From assembly GCA_002170875.2 (NCBI GenBank), contig NHHT02000001.1:2996-24675 (forward strand): 21,680 bases of DNA. Reading direction: 5' to 3'. This document shows positions 1 through 9,168 of this stretch, piece after piece. The notes under the pieces are model-generated. The model was not told the origin of the DNA. It ran no database searches and was given only the letters and a program-made list of their open reading frames with translations. Position 1 is the first letter of the stretch. Every line of letters begins with the position of its first letter. Source of the stretch: Pelagibacteraceae bacterium TMED170. GTDB lineage: Bacteria > Pseudomonadota > Alphaproteobacteria > Pelagibacterales > Pelagibacteraceae. The translations under genes and the position numbers were made by a program.

Positions 1-1483
<1,483 letters not shown>

Positions 1484-1486
1484 TTT

Positions 1487-2383
1487 TTAGTTAGAGGGAA
1501 GTAAATTTTTAGACTTACTTGCATTAATCATTGATTTTTGTAATTTTTCAAAAGCCTTTGTTTCAATTTGTCTTACCCTTTCCCTACTAATTTTGTATTT
1601 TTTACTTAATTCCTCTAATGTTTTAGGATCCTCATTTAATCTTCTGGCTTCTAATATTTCTTTTTCTCTATCATTAAGTATATCTATTGAACTATATAAT
1701 AGTTCTTTTTTCTCATCTAATTCTTGTTTTTGAGATGTAGCTAATTCTTGATCTAAACTATCATCAACTAGCCAGTCCTGCCATTCAGCGTTTTCCCCAC
1801 TTTTAACTGGGTCATTAAGAGACTTTTCCTGCCCCATCATTCTTCGATTCATGTTAACCACTTCATTAGAGTCAACGTTTAGTCTTTTAGAAATTTCTTT
1901 AACATGCTCTTCTTTTAAATCACCTTCTTGAGTTGGAGCAATTTGTTTTTTTATTTTATTTAAATTAAAAAAAAGTTTTTTTTGAGCAGTAGTGGTACCC
2001 ATTTTTACTAAACTCCATGATCTCAAAACATATTCTTGTATTGAGGCCTTTATCCACCACATAGCATATGTTGCTAATCTAAAACCTTTGTCAGGATCAA
2101 ATTTTTTTACTGCTTGCATTAAACCTATATTACCTTCTGAAATTAATTCATTAACTGGAAGCCCATAGCCTCTATACCCCATTGCAATTTTTGCTACTAA
2201 CCTTAAATGGCTTGTTACTAGTTTATGAGCAGCTTTTAAATTTCCTTTATCCTTCCAATTTTTAGCAAGCATATATTCTTCTTCCGCATCAAGCATTGGA
2301 AATTTTTTAATTTGGGCCAAATAAAGAGATAAACCTCCTACTCCTAAAGAAGGTAAGTTAGAGATTTCTTTTTTTGTAGTCAT
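1487..2383 (-). CDS. rpoH: RNA polymerase sigma-32 (heat-shock) factor
   Basis: This alternative sigma factor directs RNA polymerase to heat-shock and protein-homeostasis promoters. It has 298 residues, close to other alphaproteobacterial RpoH proteins. Region 2, including the -10-recognition segment, lies at about 55-130 (FRLATYAMWW at 101-110, then IKASIQEYVLRSW). The RpoH-box-like QKKLFFNL at 134-141 separates RpoH from other group 3 sigmas. Region 4.2 forms a helix-turn-helix at about 255-281 (TLEEL to SRERVRQIE). It follows rluD on the same strand with a 32-bp gap that carries promoter-like sequence. Its 3' end meets purA tail to tail with no clear hairpin terminator between them. Confidence 0.96.
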   Translation of the reverse strand: MTTKKEISNLPSLGVGGLSLYLAQIKKFPMLDAEEEYMLAKNWKDKGNLKAAHKLVTSHLRLVAKIAMGYRGYGLPVNELISEGNIGLMQAVKKFDPDKGFRLATYAMWWIKASIQEYVLRSWSLVKMGTTTAQKKLFFNLNKIKKQIAPTQEGDLKEEHVKEISKRLNVDSNEVVNMNRRMMGQEKSLNDPVKSGENAEWQDWLVDDSLDQELATSQKQELDEKKELLYSSIDILNDREKEILEARRLNEDPKTLEELSKKYKISRERVRQIETKAFEKLQKSMINASKSKNLLPSN

Positions 2384-2392
2384 GTAACTTTA

Positions 2393-2419
2393 GATATATA
2401 TCTCTTTTGTATTTTTCAA
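2393..2419 (-). promoter_or_regulatory. Possible rpoH promoter with a 12-bp AT palindrome
   Basis: In the short gap between rluD and rpoH the minus strand reads TTGAAA (2419-2414), then an AT-rich spacer and a TATATATC element (2400-2393). This resembles a sigma-70-type promoter, although the spacer is shorter than ideal. The -10-like element sits inside a perfect 12-bp palindrome, AGATATATATCT (2392-2403). A start just downstream would give a nearly leaderless rpoH mRNA. Such AT-rich matches arise easily by chance in this genome. Confidence 0.3.
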
Positions 2420-3399
2420 CCACTTAGTTTAATCAATAAATCCAGCAATTTTTTATAGTCATGAGGTATATTTGTCTCAAAACTTACAAACTTACCGCTA
2501 GTTGGATGAACAAAGCCTAAACTTTTAGCATGTAATGCTTGACCATTTAATAGATTAAGTTTTTTTTCAAAATTTTTATCAACTTTTTTAAACTTAATAT
2601 TCTTTTTTCCATATTGTTTATCTCCTAATAAAGGATTTTTTTTATAAGAAAAATGAACTCTTATTTGATGAGTTCTTCCTGTTTCAAGCTCACACTCCAA
2701 GAGACTAATTTTTGGTACATTTTTAATATCAAAAACTTTAACAGTCCGATAATTAGTTATTGCTTTTTTACCATTGAATTCACTAACTGACATAAGTTGA
2801 CGATTTTTTTTATTTCTAGATATTAGTGTTTCTATTTTTCCGTTTAAAGGTCGAACAACGCCCCAAACTAAAGCTAGATATTTTCTTTTTATTGTATGTT
2901 TGCTAAATTGATCACCGATTTTAGAATGAGCAAGATTGTTTTTTGCTACTACAAGGATACCACTAGTTTCTTTATCAATTCTATGAACAATACCAGGTCT
3001 AAGATTACCATTTATACTGGATAAATTTTTTTTATATTTAAACATTAAAGCGTTCACTAAAGTATTTTCATAGTTTCCTGCACCAGGATGAACAACCATA
3101 CCAGCTGGTTTATTAACGACACAAATATCTTTGTCTTCATATAAAATATTTAATTTAATATTGGATGCTTCGATTTTAATTGGAGAATTATTTTCAAAAT
3201 TTACTGTAATTTGTTCATTTAATTTTACTTTTTTTGACGGTAAAATGACAATATCATTATTCACTTTTACTTTTTTTAATTCAATTATTTTTTTTAAATT
3301 TGATCTTGTTAAGTGCTTAATTCTTTTTGTTATAACAACATCTAACCGTGCGTTAGCATCATATTTCGTGGCAATAAATTCTAAAGTTTTACTTTCCAT
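2416..3399 (-). CDS. rluD: 23S rRNA pseudouridine synthase, RluD type
   Basis: RluD-family enzymes convert uridines in 23S rRNA helix 69 to pseudouridine. The 327-residue protein has an N-terminal S4-like RNA-binding segment at about 17-75 and an RluA-type catalytic domain from about 85 onward. The catalytic motif HRIDKETSG is at 139-147, with Asp142 as the expected catalytic residue. A conserved GRTHQIRVH block is at 241-249 and LLGDKQYG at 257-264. Length and domain order match RluD rather than the shorter RluA or RluC-like relatives, though exact site specificity cannot be read from sequence. The ATG at 3399 follows a 30-bp AT-rich gap after the epimerase gene. It is the last core gene before the accessory region. 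Confidence 0.93.
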   Translation of the reverse strand: MESKTLEFIATKYDANARLDVVITKRIKHLTRSNLKKIIELKKVKVNNDIVILPSKKVKLNEQITVNFENNSPIKIEASNIKLNILYEDKDICVVNKPAGMVVHPGAGNYENTLVNALMFKYKKNLSSINGNLRPGIVHRIDKETSGILVVAKNNLAHSKIGDQFSKHTIKRKYLALVWGVVRPLNGKIETLISRNKKNRQLMSVSEFNGKKAITNYRTVKVFDIKNVPKISLLECELETGRTHQIRVHFSYKKNPLLGDKQYGKKNIKFKKVDKNFEKKLNLLNGQALHAKSLGFVHPTSGKFVSFETNIPHDYKKLLDLLIKLSG

Positions 3400-3420
3400 G
3401 CAAATTTAAGATTTTTTATT

Positions 3421-3440
3421 AATATTATTCTAATAATATT
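3421..3440. repeat. AT-only inverted repeat at the epimerase/rluD junction
   Basis: Two 9-base arms, AATATTATT (3421-3429) and AATAATATT (3432-3440), are perfect reverse complements separated by two bases. The dyad overlaps the epimerase stop codon. With no G or C the hairpin would be weak, and no T-run follows it on either strand, so it is not a convincing terminator. It could be a protein-binding palindrome, a transcript-end hairpin, or chance in AT-rich DNA. Confidence 0.3.
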
Positions 3441-4446
3441 CATTAAACCAATTAACAAATTTTCTAATTCCTTCTTCTACAGTTGTATCGCTTTTATAGT
3501 TGTATATCCTTTTTATTTTTTTCGTATCAGCTTGGGTTTTTTTTATATCTCCAGGTTGAAGGTTTAAAAATTGTTTTTTTGCTTTTTTACCTAATTCTTT
3601 TTCGATACAGTCGATATATTTAGAGAGCTTGATCGACTTCCCATTTCCTATATTAAAAATACCAAATGGAGCATTGCTTGTGCTTGGATCAGGATTTTTA
3701 CTATTCCACTTTCTATTAACTTTTTGACCTTTTTTTAAAACATTTATAATTCCTTTTACAACATCATCAATGTAAGTAAAATCTCTTTCATGTTTTCCAT
3801 AATTAAAAATTTTAATTTTTTTGTTCTGTTTAATTTTTTTTGTAAATGAAAATAGAGCCATATCAGGTCTTCCCCATGGACCATATACAGTAAAAAATCT
3901 TAATCCAGTTGTTGGTATCTTAAATAAATGACTATAGCTGTGTGCCATAAGTTCGTTAGATCTTTTTGTTGCTGCGTAAATCTGTATTGGATGATTAGCA
4001 TTTTGTTTTTCACTAAAAGGAAATTTAGTGTTTGCGCCATAAACACTACTCGAACTTCCGTATATTAAATGTGAACATTTTATAGCTCTACAACCTTCTA
4101 GAATATTTAAGAATCCTAAAATATTACTATTAATATATTTATGAGGATTTAATAATGAATACCTAACACCAGCTTGTGCAGCTAAATGAATCACTTTTTT
4201 AAATTTAAATTTTTTAAAAAGAAATATTAACTTTTTTTTATTACATAAATCTAATTTTATAAATTTAAATTTACCCCTGAAAGATTTATTTAAATTTTTG
4301 GCTCTTTTAAGTCTATTTTTCTTCAGGCTGGGATCGTAATAATTATCTATATTATCAATCCCTATAACATTATATCCTAGTGACATCAATTTAACAGAAA
4401 CATGATGACCTATAAAGCCAGCACAGCCAGTTACAAGAATTTTCAT
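3430..4446 (-). CDS. NAD-dependent epimerase, UDP-glucuronate 4-epimerase-like
   Basis: This is an extended short-chain dehydrogenase/reductase that probably interconverts UDP-glucuronate and UDP-galacturonate for surface polysaccharide synthesis. The 338-residue protein has the NAD-binding GxxGxxG at residues 7-13 (TGCAGFIG), the catalytic YAATK (Tyr157, Lys161), the SSSSVYG serine segment at 131-137, and FFTVYGPWGRPDMA at 184-197. The last block, together with DNYYDPSLKKNRL at 34-46, is typical of the CapI/LspL-type uronate 4-epimerases. The gene starts with an ATG that overlaps the end of the upstream glycosyltransferase by 4 nt, so the two are translationally coupled. Substrate assignment to the glucuronate type comes from motif resemblance; a UDP-glucose or UDP-GlcNAc epimerase is less likely. 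Confidence 0.88.
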   Translation of the reverse strand: MKILVTGCAGFIGHHVSVKLMSLGYNVIGIDNIDNYYDPSLKKNRLKRAKNLNKSFRGKFKFIKLDLCNKKKLIFLFKKFKFKKVIHLAAQAGVRYSLLNPHKYINSNILGFLNILEGCRAIKCSHLIYGSSSSVYGANTKFPFSEKQNANHPIQIYAATKRSNELMAHSYSHLFKIPTTGLRFFTVYGPWGRPDMALFSFTKKIKQNKKIKIFNYGKHERDFTYIDDVVKGIINVLKKGQKVNRKWNSKNPDPSTSNAPFGIFNIGNGKSIKLSKYIDCIEKELGKKAKKQFLNLQPGDIKKTQADTKKIKRIYNYKSDTTVEEGIRKFVNWFNEYY

Positions 4447-5405
4447 TTTAAATTAAATTTAATTATTTCTGTATTAGTTTTTTTTAAGTTTTTATCTATT
4501 GCTTTATTTTGCTCAAGCACTAATTGAGTTAATAAACTGATGAAAAAAAATATTACTCCGGATAATGCAAAGAAAACAGATACCATTGGAAGTGGGGTTG
4601 ATATAAAAGATGTATCATTAAAAAATCTTAAATAACACATTATAATAAAGCTTGCCAAAGCTAGCCCGAAAGACATGAGTCCAAATAATCCAAAAAAGTA
4701 GAGACTACTATTATTTTTTGATTTAAAAAGTTTAAGAAAAATCAAATCAATTAAAACTTTAAATATTCTTTCGAGTCCATACTTTGATTTTCCAAATTCC
4801 CTCTCTCTATGATTTACTATAATTTCACTTACTTTATAACCTCCATCTATTACTCTGGCAGCAAAAAGTCTGTGAAAATCACCCCAAGTTATATCATCAA
4901 AAATTAAATCTTTTTTTAATACTTTAATTGCACAACCATGATCGTGAAGATTAGATTTTGTAAATAATCTAACTAAAGAATTTGCTAGAATACTTGGAAA
5001 TGTTCTTGTTATAAAATTGTCTTTTCTATTTTTTCTCCAGCCAACCACCATATCAAAACCTTTTTTAAATTCCTGAATAAAATTAGGCAGATCGTCGGGA
5101 TCGTTTTGAAGGTCCCCATCAAGAAATATTAAGTTATCCTTTTCAGAAGAATTTATACCTGTTAAAATAGCTGCAGATTGAGATGAGTTTTTCTTATGTT
5201 TAATGATAATTGTCTTTACTTTGTTTTCAGATAATTTCTTTAATTCGTCAAAAGTTTTATCGTGAGATCCATCATCCACATAAATAATTTCAAAATCACT
5301 TTTTTTTATTTGATTAATTTTATCTATTGCAGAAAGTAATTGATTATTTAAAATTTTAACGTTTTCTTCTTCGTTGTACAAAGGTATAATTATAGAAAAA
5401 CTCAT
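4443..5405 (-). CDS. Polyprenyl-phosphate glycosyltransferase (GT2, ArnC/GtrB-like)
   Basis: The protein probably transfers a sugar from a nucleotide sugar to undecaprenyl phosphate on the cytoplasmic face of the inner membrane. The 320 residues show a GT-A fold at about 1-225, with VDDGS at 43-47, the metal-binding DGD at 96-98 and a DPDDLP segment at 102-107. A basic amphipathic REREFGKSKYG stretch follows at 200-210. Two hydrophobic helices lie at about 233-257 and 275-297. This architecture and length match ArnC, GtrB and DPM1-type enzymes. The sugar cannot be deduced, but the coupled downstream epimerase suggests a uronic acid or derivative is available. The GT-C protein at 7267-8880 is a plausible user of the lipid-linked sugar. 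The gene is divergent from the asnB-like gene, with 25 bp between starts. Confidence 0.87.
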   Translation of the reverse strand: MSFSIIIPLYNEEENVKILNNQLLSAIDKINQIKKSDFEIIYVDDGSHDKTFDELKKLSENKVKTIIIKHKKNSSQSAAILTGINSSEKDNLIFLDGDLQNDPDDLPNFIQEFKKGFDMVVGWRKNRKDNFITRTFPSILANSLVRLFTKSNLHDHGCAIKVLKKDLIFDDITWGDFHRLFAARVIDGGYKVSEIIVNHREREFGKSKYGLERIFKVLIDLIFLKLFKSKNNSSLYFFGLFGLMSFGLALASFIIMCYLRFFNDTSFISTPLPMVSVFFALSGVIFFFISLLTQLVLEQNKAIDKNLKKTNTEIIKFNLK

Positions 5406-5413
5406 AAATAAGG

Positions 5414-5440
5414 ATTATACCAAAAACTAAATGTGTGCAA
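5414..5440 (-). promoter_or_regulatory. Possible promoter for the glycosyltransferase-epimerase pair
   Basis: On the minus strand a perfect TATAAT lies at 5419-5414, preceded by TTGCAC at 5440-5435 with a short 15-bp spacer. Transcription would begin within a few bases of the glycosyltransferase ATG (5405), implying a leaderless or near-leaderless mRNA. The element sits in the 25-bp divergent gap and runs into the first codons of the asnB-like gene. Any promoter for that gene must overlap it or lie inside the glycosyltransferase coding region. Confidence 0.35.
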
Positions 5441-7263
5441 TATACGGAATAATTGGACAAAATAATATTGAATTATTAAAGAAAATGTCTGCATCACAAA
5501 TATTTAGAGGACCAGACTCCCAAGAATTTTACGATCATAAAGAGACTAATGTCAGCTTTGGGATTAATAGGCTTGCTGTTATTGATAGAGAATTAGGAAT
5601 TCAACCAATGCTATCTTGGAACAAAAAATTTATATTGGTTTTTAATGGAGCAATATATAATTTTAGAGAAATAAAAAAAGTATTATTAAAAAAAAACATA
5701 AATTTTAAAACAAATTCTGATACCGAGGTAGTTGTAAATTCATATGCTTTTTGGGGAGACCAAGCATTTAATTATTTTGATGGTATGTGGGCTTGTTGTA
5801 TTTACGATATAGAAAAACACAAGATTATCCTTTCACGGGATTATTTAGGTCAAAAACCTCTTTTTTATTATAAGGATAAAAATAAATTTATTTTTTCCTC
5901 TCAAATTGGAGGTATTTTTTTAGGAGAAAATAATTTTTCTGTGAAGCCAGAAAACTTAAAAAAATATTATGCTTTCTCACATACACCAGCACCATTTACA
6001 GTTTACAATAATATTTTTCAATTAAAACCAGGAGAAATATTATCAATTTCAACAAAAAATTTAGAAGTTAAAAGTAAAATATTTTGGGATATTTCTGATG
6101 GACCTGATTTTAATGAGTATTTTAATAATAATCATTTTAATACATTTAAATCTGGTTTTACAGAAATTGTCTTAAAACATTCTATAGCTGATAACAAAGT
6201 AGGATTACTGTTAAGTGGAGGGAAAGACTCAAATATAATTAAAAAAAATTTGGAAAAAAGATATAAAGATTTTAAAACTTTTACACTAGGTTTTGAGGAA
6301 GAAACTTATGATGAGTCTAAATATATTAAAAAAGATAATCAATTAAATAGTATTATAAAAATTTTATCTAAAGGAGATATAATTAATAATTTTAAAAAAA
6401 TCTCAAATAATTTTGATTATGCTTTTGGTGATTCATCAATACTACCAACATTTTCAATATTTAATGAGGTAGCTAAAAGTACAAATGTAGCAATAACTGG
6501 TGATGGAGGTGACGAAAACTTCTTTGGTTATATTACGTTTGATGCATTTTATTTAGCAATTAATTTAAAAAAAATTCTTCCAAATTTTATATTTAAATAT
6601 ATTTCTAATTTATTTAATTTATTTTCAAATAATGATGAATATATTTCAACAAGTAAAAAAATTAAACTTTTTTTTAAGTTTCTACATTGTGATTTAAAGT
6701 ATTTAAATTTGCACTGGTTAAATAATCTTAATAATAGAGACCTTAATGAATTGTCAGGTTTGAAATCTTTTGAACAAAATAGTGAATACGAAGAAATTGA
6801 ACTATTATTTAAAAAAAGTGGAAATCTTATGAGATTTTGTCAATTATATTATTTTAAATTTTATTTACCTTTAATTTTAAATAAAATTGATATGGCTAGT
6901 ATGTTAAATTCTGTTGAAAGTCGAGCTCCCTTGTTAAGTAAGGATGTATTAAATTTTAGTTTAAACACTCCTATTAAAAAAAATTACAAATTTTTTAATA
7001 ATAAATATTTAATGAACAAGATATTTAAAGACGATTTATCAGATGATCAGAAAAAAAGAAAAAAACATGGATTTGCCTTTAATACGAGTATTTTAATTAA
7101 AGATAGAGATATAATAAATTCTTTTATTAAAAATAATTTTTTGTCAAATAAGGAATTTTTCTATAAAAAATATGATGATCACCTCATTAACAAAGATGAC
7201 AATTCGCAATATATCTGGAATGAGCTAATCCTGAATATTTGCAGACAAAATAATGAAAGATAA
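5431..7263 (+). CDS. asnB: Glutamine-dependent asparagine synthetase-like amidotransferase
   Basis: The 610-residue protein has the full two-domain AsnB architecture. The N-terminal class II glutaminase begins MCAIYGIIG, with Cys2 as nucleophile, RGPDS at 26-30 and SDTE at 96-99. The ATP-dependent synthetase domain has the PP-loop SGGKDS at 262-267, GDGGDENFFGY at 357-367, and an ESRAP segment before LLSKDVLNFS in the C-terminal third. The glutaminase loop usually reads NGEIYN but is NGAIYN here (Ala74). Family members make asparagine from aspartate. Relatives in polysaccharide loci (WbpS/WbmE-like) are thought to amidate sugar uronic acids, and the setting beside a uronate epimerase makes that role plausible. 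It heads a plus-strand operon, with three bases before the next gene. Confidence 0.87.
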   Translation: MCAIYGIIGQNNIELLKKMSASQIFRGPDSQEFYDHKETNVSFGINRLAVIDRELGIQPMLSWNKKFILVFNGAIYNFREIKKVLLKKNINFKTNSDTEVVVNSYAFWGDQAFNYFDGMWACCIYDIEKHKIILSRDYLGQKPLFYYKDKNKFIFSSQIGGIFLGENNFSVKPENLKKYYAFSHTPAPFTVYNNIFQLKPGEILSISTKNLEVKSKIFWDISDGPDFNEYFNNNHFNTFKSGFTEIVLKHSIADNKVGLLLSGGKDSNIIKKNLEKRYKDFKTFTLGFEEETYDESKYIKKDNQLNSIIKILSKGDIINNFKKISNNFDYAFGDSSILPTFSIFNEVAKSTNVAITGDGGDENFFGYITFDAFYLAINLKKILPNFIFKYISNLFNLFSNNDEYISTSKKIKLFFKFLHCDLKYLNLHWLNNLNNRDLNELSGLKSFEQNSEYEEIELLFKKSGNLMRFCQLYYFKFYLPLILNKIDMASMLNSVESRAPLLSKDVLNFSLNTPIKKNYKFFNNKYLMNKIFKDDLSDDQKKRKKHGFAFNTSILIKDRDIINSFIKNNFLSNKEFFYKKYDDHLINKDDNSQYIWNELILNICRQNNER

Positions 7264-7266
7264 AAA

Positions 7267-8880
7267 ATGAATTTTTTTTTTAATAATAAATTGAAAAATA
7301 TTTTTATATATTTGACATTTATATTAATTTTTATTGTTGGAATATTATCTTTTTCTGATTATGGAGTAGCGGTAGATGAATGGGATTTAAAAATTTTAGG
7401 TATAATAAATGCAAATTATTTACTTGAAATTTTTAATTTTGATCCAATTAACTTCAAATCTATTTTACCTAATCTAAATGAATATTATGGTTCCACACAT
7501 GGACCAATATTTGTCACTTTAATGTCACTTGTAGAAAATATTTTTAATATTGAAGACTCAGATAAAATTTTTCTTTTAAGGCATTATATTAATCATTTAA
7601 TATTTTTTATTTCATTAATCTATTTTTTTTTATTAGTTAATAATAGATATTCTGATTGGAAAATGGGGTTAATAGGAGCCATTTTTATTTTTTTAACCCC
7701 AAGAATATTCGCCCACAGTTTCTTTAATTATAAGGATATTTTATTTTTATCTTTAACAATAATTAATCTTTACTATGGGGTATGTTTTTTAAAAAAAACA
7801 AATTTTAAAAATATAATTTTATTTTCTCTGACTGCATCGTTTGCAACAAATATTAGAGTAATAGGTTTAATGATCCCAGTAATTATTATTTTGGTACATT
7901 ACATTGAAATTCTTAGAGATAACAAAAAAAATTCTCAAGCAATATTTTTTTTAATTTTTTTTACTTTGTTGTTCACTTATCTTTTTTGGCCATATCTGTG
8001 GTCAGATCCTATTTCAAAACTTTATGAAATAATTAATAGATTAAGCAGCTACGGCTGGACTGGATATAATTTTTATTTAGGGGAGTATATTAAAGCTACT
8101 AATTTACCTTGGCACTATTTTTTTATCTGGATAGGAATAACTACTCCAATTTTTTTTCTTGTTTTATTCCTTCTTGGTATTTTTAGTTATATTTTTAGGT
8201 TGGTAAAAAGATTATTAAACATTTCTGAAAACTTAGAAAATCTTAATGATTTATGGAGAGGAAAAAAAGAGTCAGAAGACTTTATTTTTTTAATTTGTTT
8301 AACTATTCCAATTATGATTGTAGTTCTACTAGGTTCTCCTCTTTATAATGGATGGAGGCATCTATATTTCCTTTATCCTTTTTTTATTTTATTTTCACTA
8401 AGAGGGCTTTATCTAATAAAAATTTTATTTTTGAAAAAAAAATTATTTATTTTTTATTTAATAGTAACCGCATCTATTTTAAATGTTGCGTATACGAATT
8501 ATAAATACCATCCTTATCAAAATAATTATTTTAATTTTTTAGCAGGAAAAGAAGCAAATAAAAGATTTGATACAGACTACTGGGGCTTAAGTAATAAACA
8601 AGCCATAGAAAAAATTCTAAATAATGAAAAAAACTTTCCAGTAAAAGTTGCTTCTGTTAGTCAGATATCTTTAGAAAACAGCATGGATATTTTTGATATT
8701 AATAGAAAAAAAAAGGTTATTGTAACAAGTGTTTTAGAGGCCGATTATATTATAGACAATTATATCTACTGGTATGGTACTAAAGCTAAGAAAAAAGCAA
8801 AAATACCAAAAGATTTTAAACTTTTTTTTGAAAAAATTATTGATGAAAATAAAATATATTCCATATATAGAAAAGGTTAA
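7267..8880 (+). CDS. Polytopic GT-C glycosyltransferase (PMT/ArnT-like, GT39 type)
   Basis: This 537-residue integral membrane protein probably transfers a sugar from a polyprenyl-phosphate donor to an acceptor on the periplasmic side. The first ~410 residues hold about 10-11 hydrophobic helices, including 11-29, 105-124, 131-148, 157-175, 183-210, 225-242, 283-310, 337-356, 365-386 and 392-409. The first outer loop carries VAVDEWD at 35-41, with the acidic pair Asp37-Glu38 typical of GT-C catalytic loops. Further features are PRIFAHSFFNYKD at 145-157, NGWRHLYFLYPF at 361-372 and a C-terminal soluble domain starting near YHPYQNNYFN at 414-423. It is a natural partner for the polyprenyl-phosphate glycosyltransferase encoded divergently at 4443-5405. 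Neither donor sugar nor acceptor can be read from the sequence. Confidence 0.8.
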   Translation: MNFFFNNKLKNIFIYLTFILIFIVGILSFSDYGVAVDEWDLKILGIINANYLLEIFNFDPINFKSILPNLNEYYGSTHGPIFVTLMSLVENIFNIEDSDKIFLLRHYINHLIFFISLIYFFLLVNNRYSDWKMGLIGAIFIFLTPRIFAHSFFNYKDILFLSLTIINLYYGVCFLKKTNFKNIILFSLTASFATNIRVIGLMIPVIIILVHYIEILRDNKKNSQAIFFLIFFTLLFTYLFWPYLWSDPISKLYEIINRLSSYGWTGYNFYLGEYIKATNLPWHYFFIWIGITTPIFFLVLFLLGIFSYIFRLVKRLLNISENLENLNDLWRGKKESEDFIFLICLTIPIMIVVLLGSPLYNGWRHLYFLYPFFILFSLRGLYLIKILFLKKKLFIFYLIVTASILNVAYTNYKYHPYQNNYFNFLAGKEANKRFDTDYWGLSNKQAIEKILNNEKNFPVKVASVSQISLENSMDIFDINRKKKVIVTSVLEADYIIDNYIYWYGTKAKKKAKIPKDFKLFFEKIIDENKIYSIYRKG

Positions 8881-8885
8881 ATCAA

Positions 8886-9152
8886 ATGAAAATATTTATT
8901 TATAAAGTTCTTGTTGTGGCATTTATTTTTGTCGTTGTTTTTGAAATTACAATAGGCTCACAAATAAAGAAAGCTAATCAAAAATTTGATTATTATTTAA
9001 GTAGTGAAGGAATTGAAAATTTTAAAATTAAGTTAAAATCTGAGATTGCCAAAGCTAATAAAAAAGAAAACCTTTTAGATCCTGAAGAGAAAGTTCTTAT
9101 AAAAGGATTTATTGATAAAATAAGACAAGAAATTTCAGAGCCAAAAAAATAA
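8886..9152 (+). CDS. Small single-pass membrane protein, unknown function
   Basis: I do not recognise this 88-residue protein. It has one hydrophobic helix at about 7-24, preceded by basic residues (Lys2, Lys7), which suits a signal anchor. A charged, mostly helical tail of about 60 residues follows, rich in Lys and Glu and with no cysteine. No lipobox or clear cleavage site is visible. It lies five bases after the GT-C gene and 16 before the first methyltransferase, all on one strand, so it is likely translated as part of this operon. It might be an accessory subunit of the membrane glycosyltransferase, but nothing in the sequence proves that. Codon and base use match its neighbours. Confidence 0.65.
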   Translation: MKIFIYKVLVVAFIFVVVFEITIGSQIKKANQKFDYYLSSEGIENFKIKLKSEIAKANKKENLLDPEEKVLIKGFIDKIRQEISEPKK

Positions 9153-9168
9153 TTTATAATATAACTTT

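Noticed and set aside
1484..1500. Terminator between purA and rpoH
   Set aside because: The stop codons are only three bases apart and no stem with a T-run could be found in or around the junction.
3131..3409. Open frame of 92 codons on the plus strand, hydrophobic-looking
   Set aside because: It lies entirely antisense to the well-supported rluD gene, and its Phe/Ile-rich content is what the complement of Lys/Asn-rich coding sequence produces.
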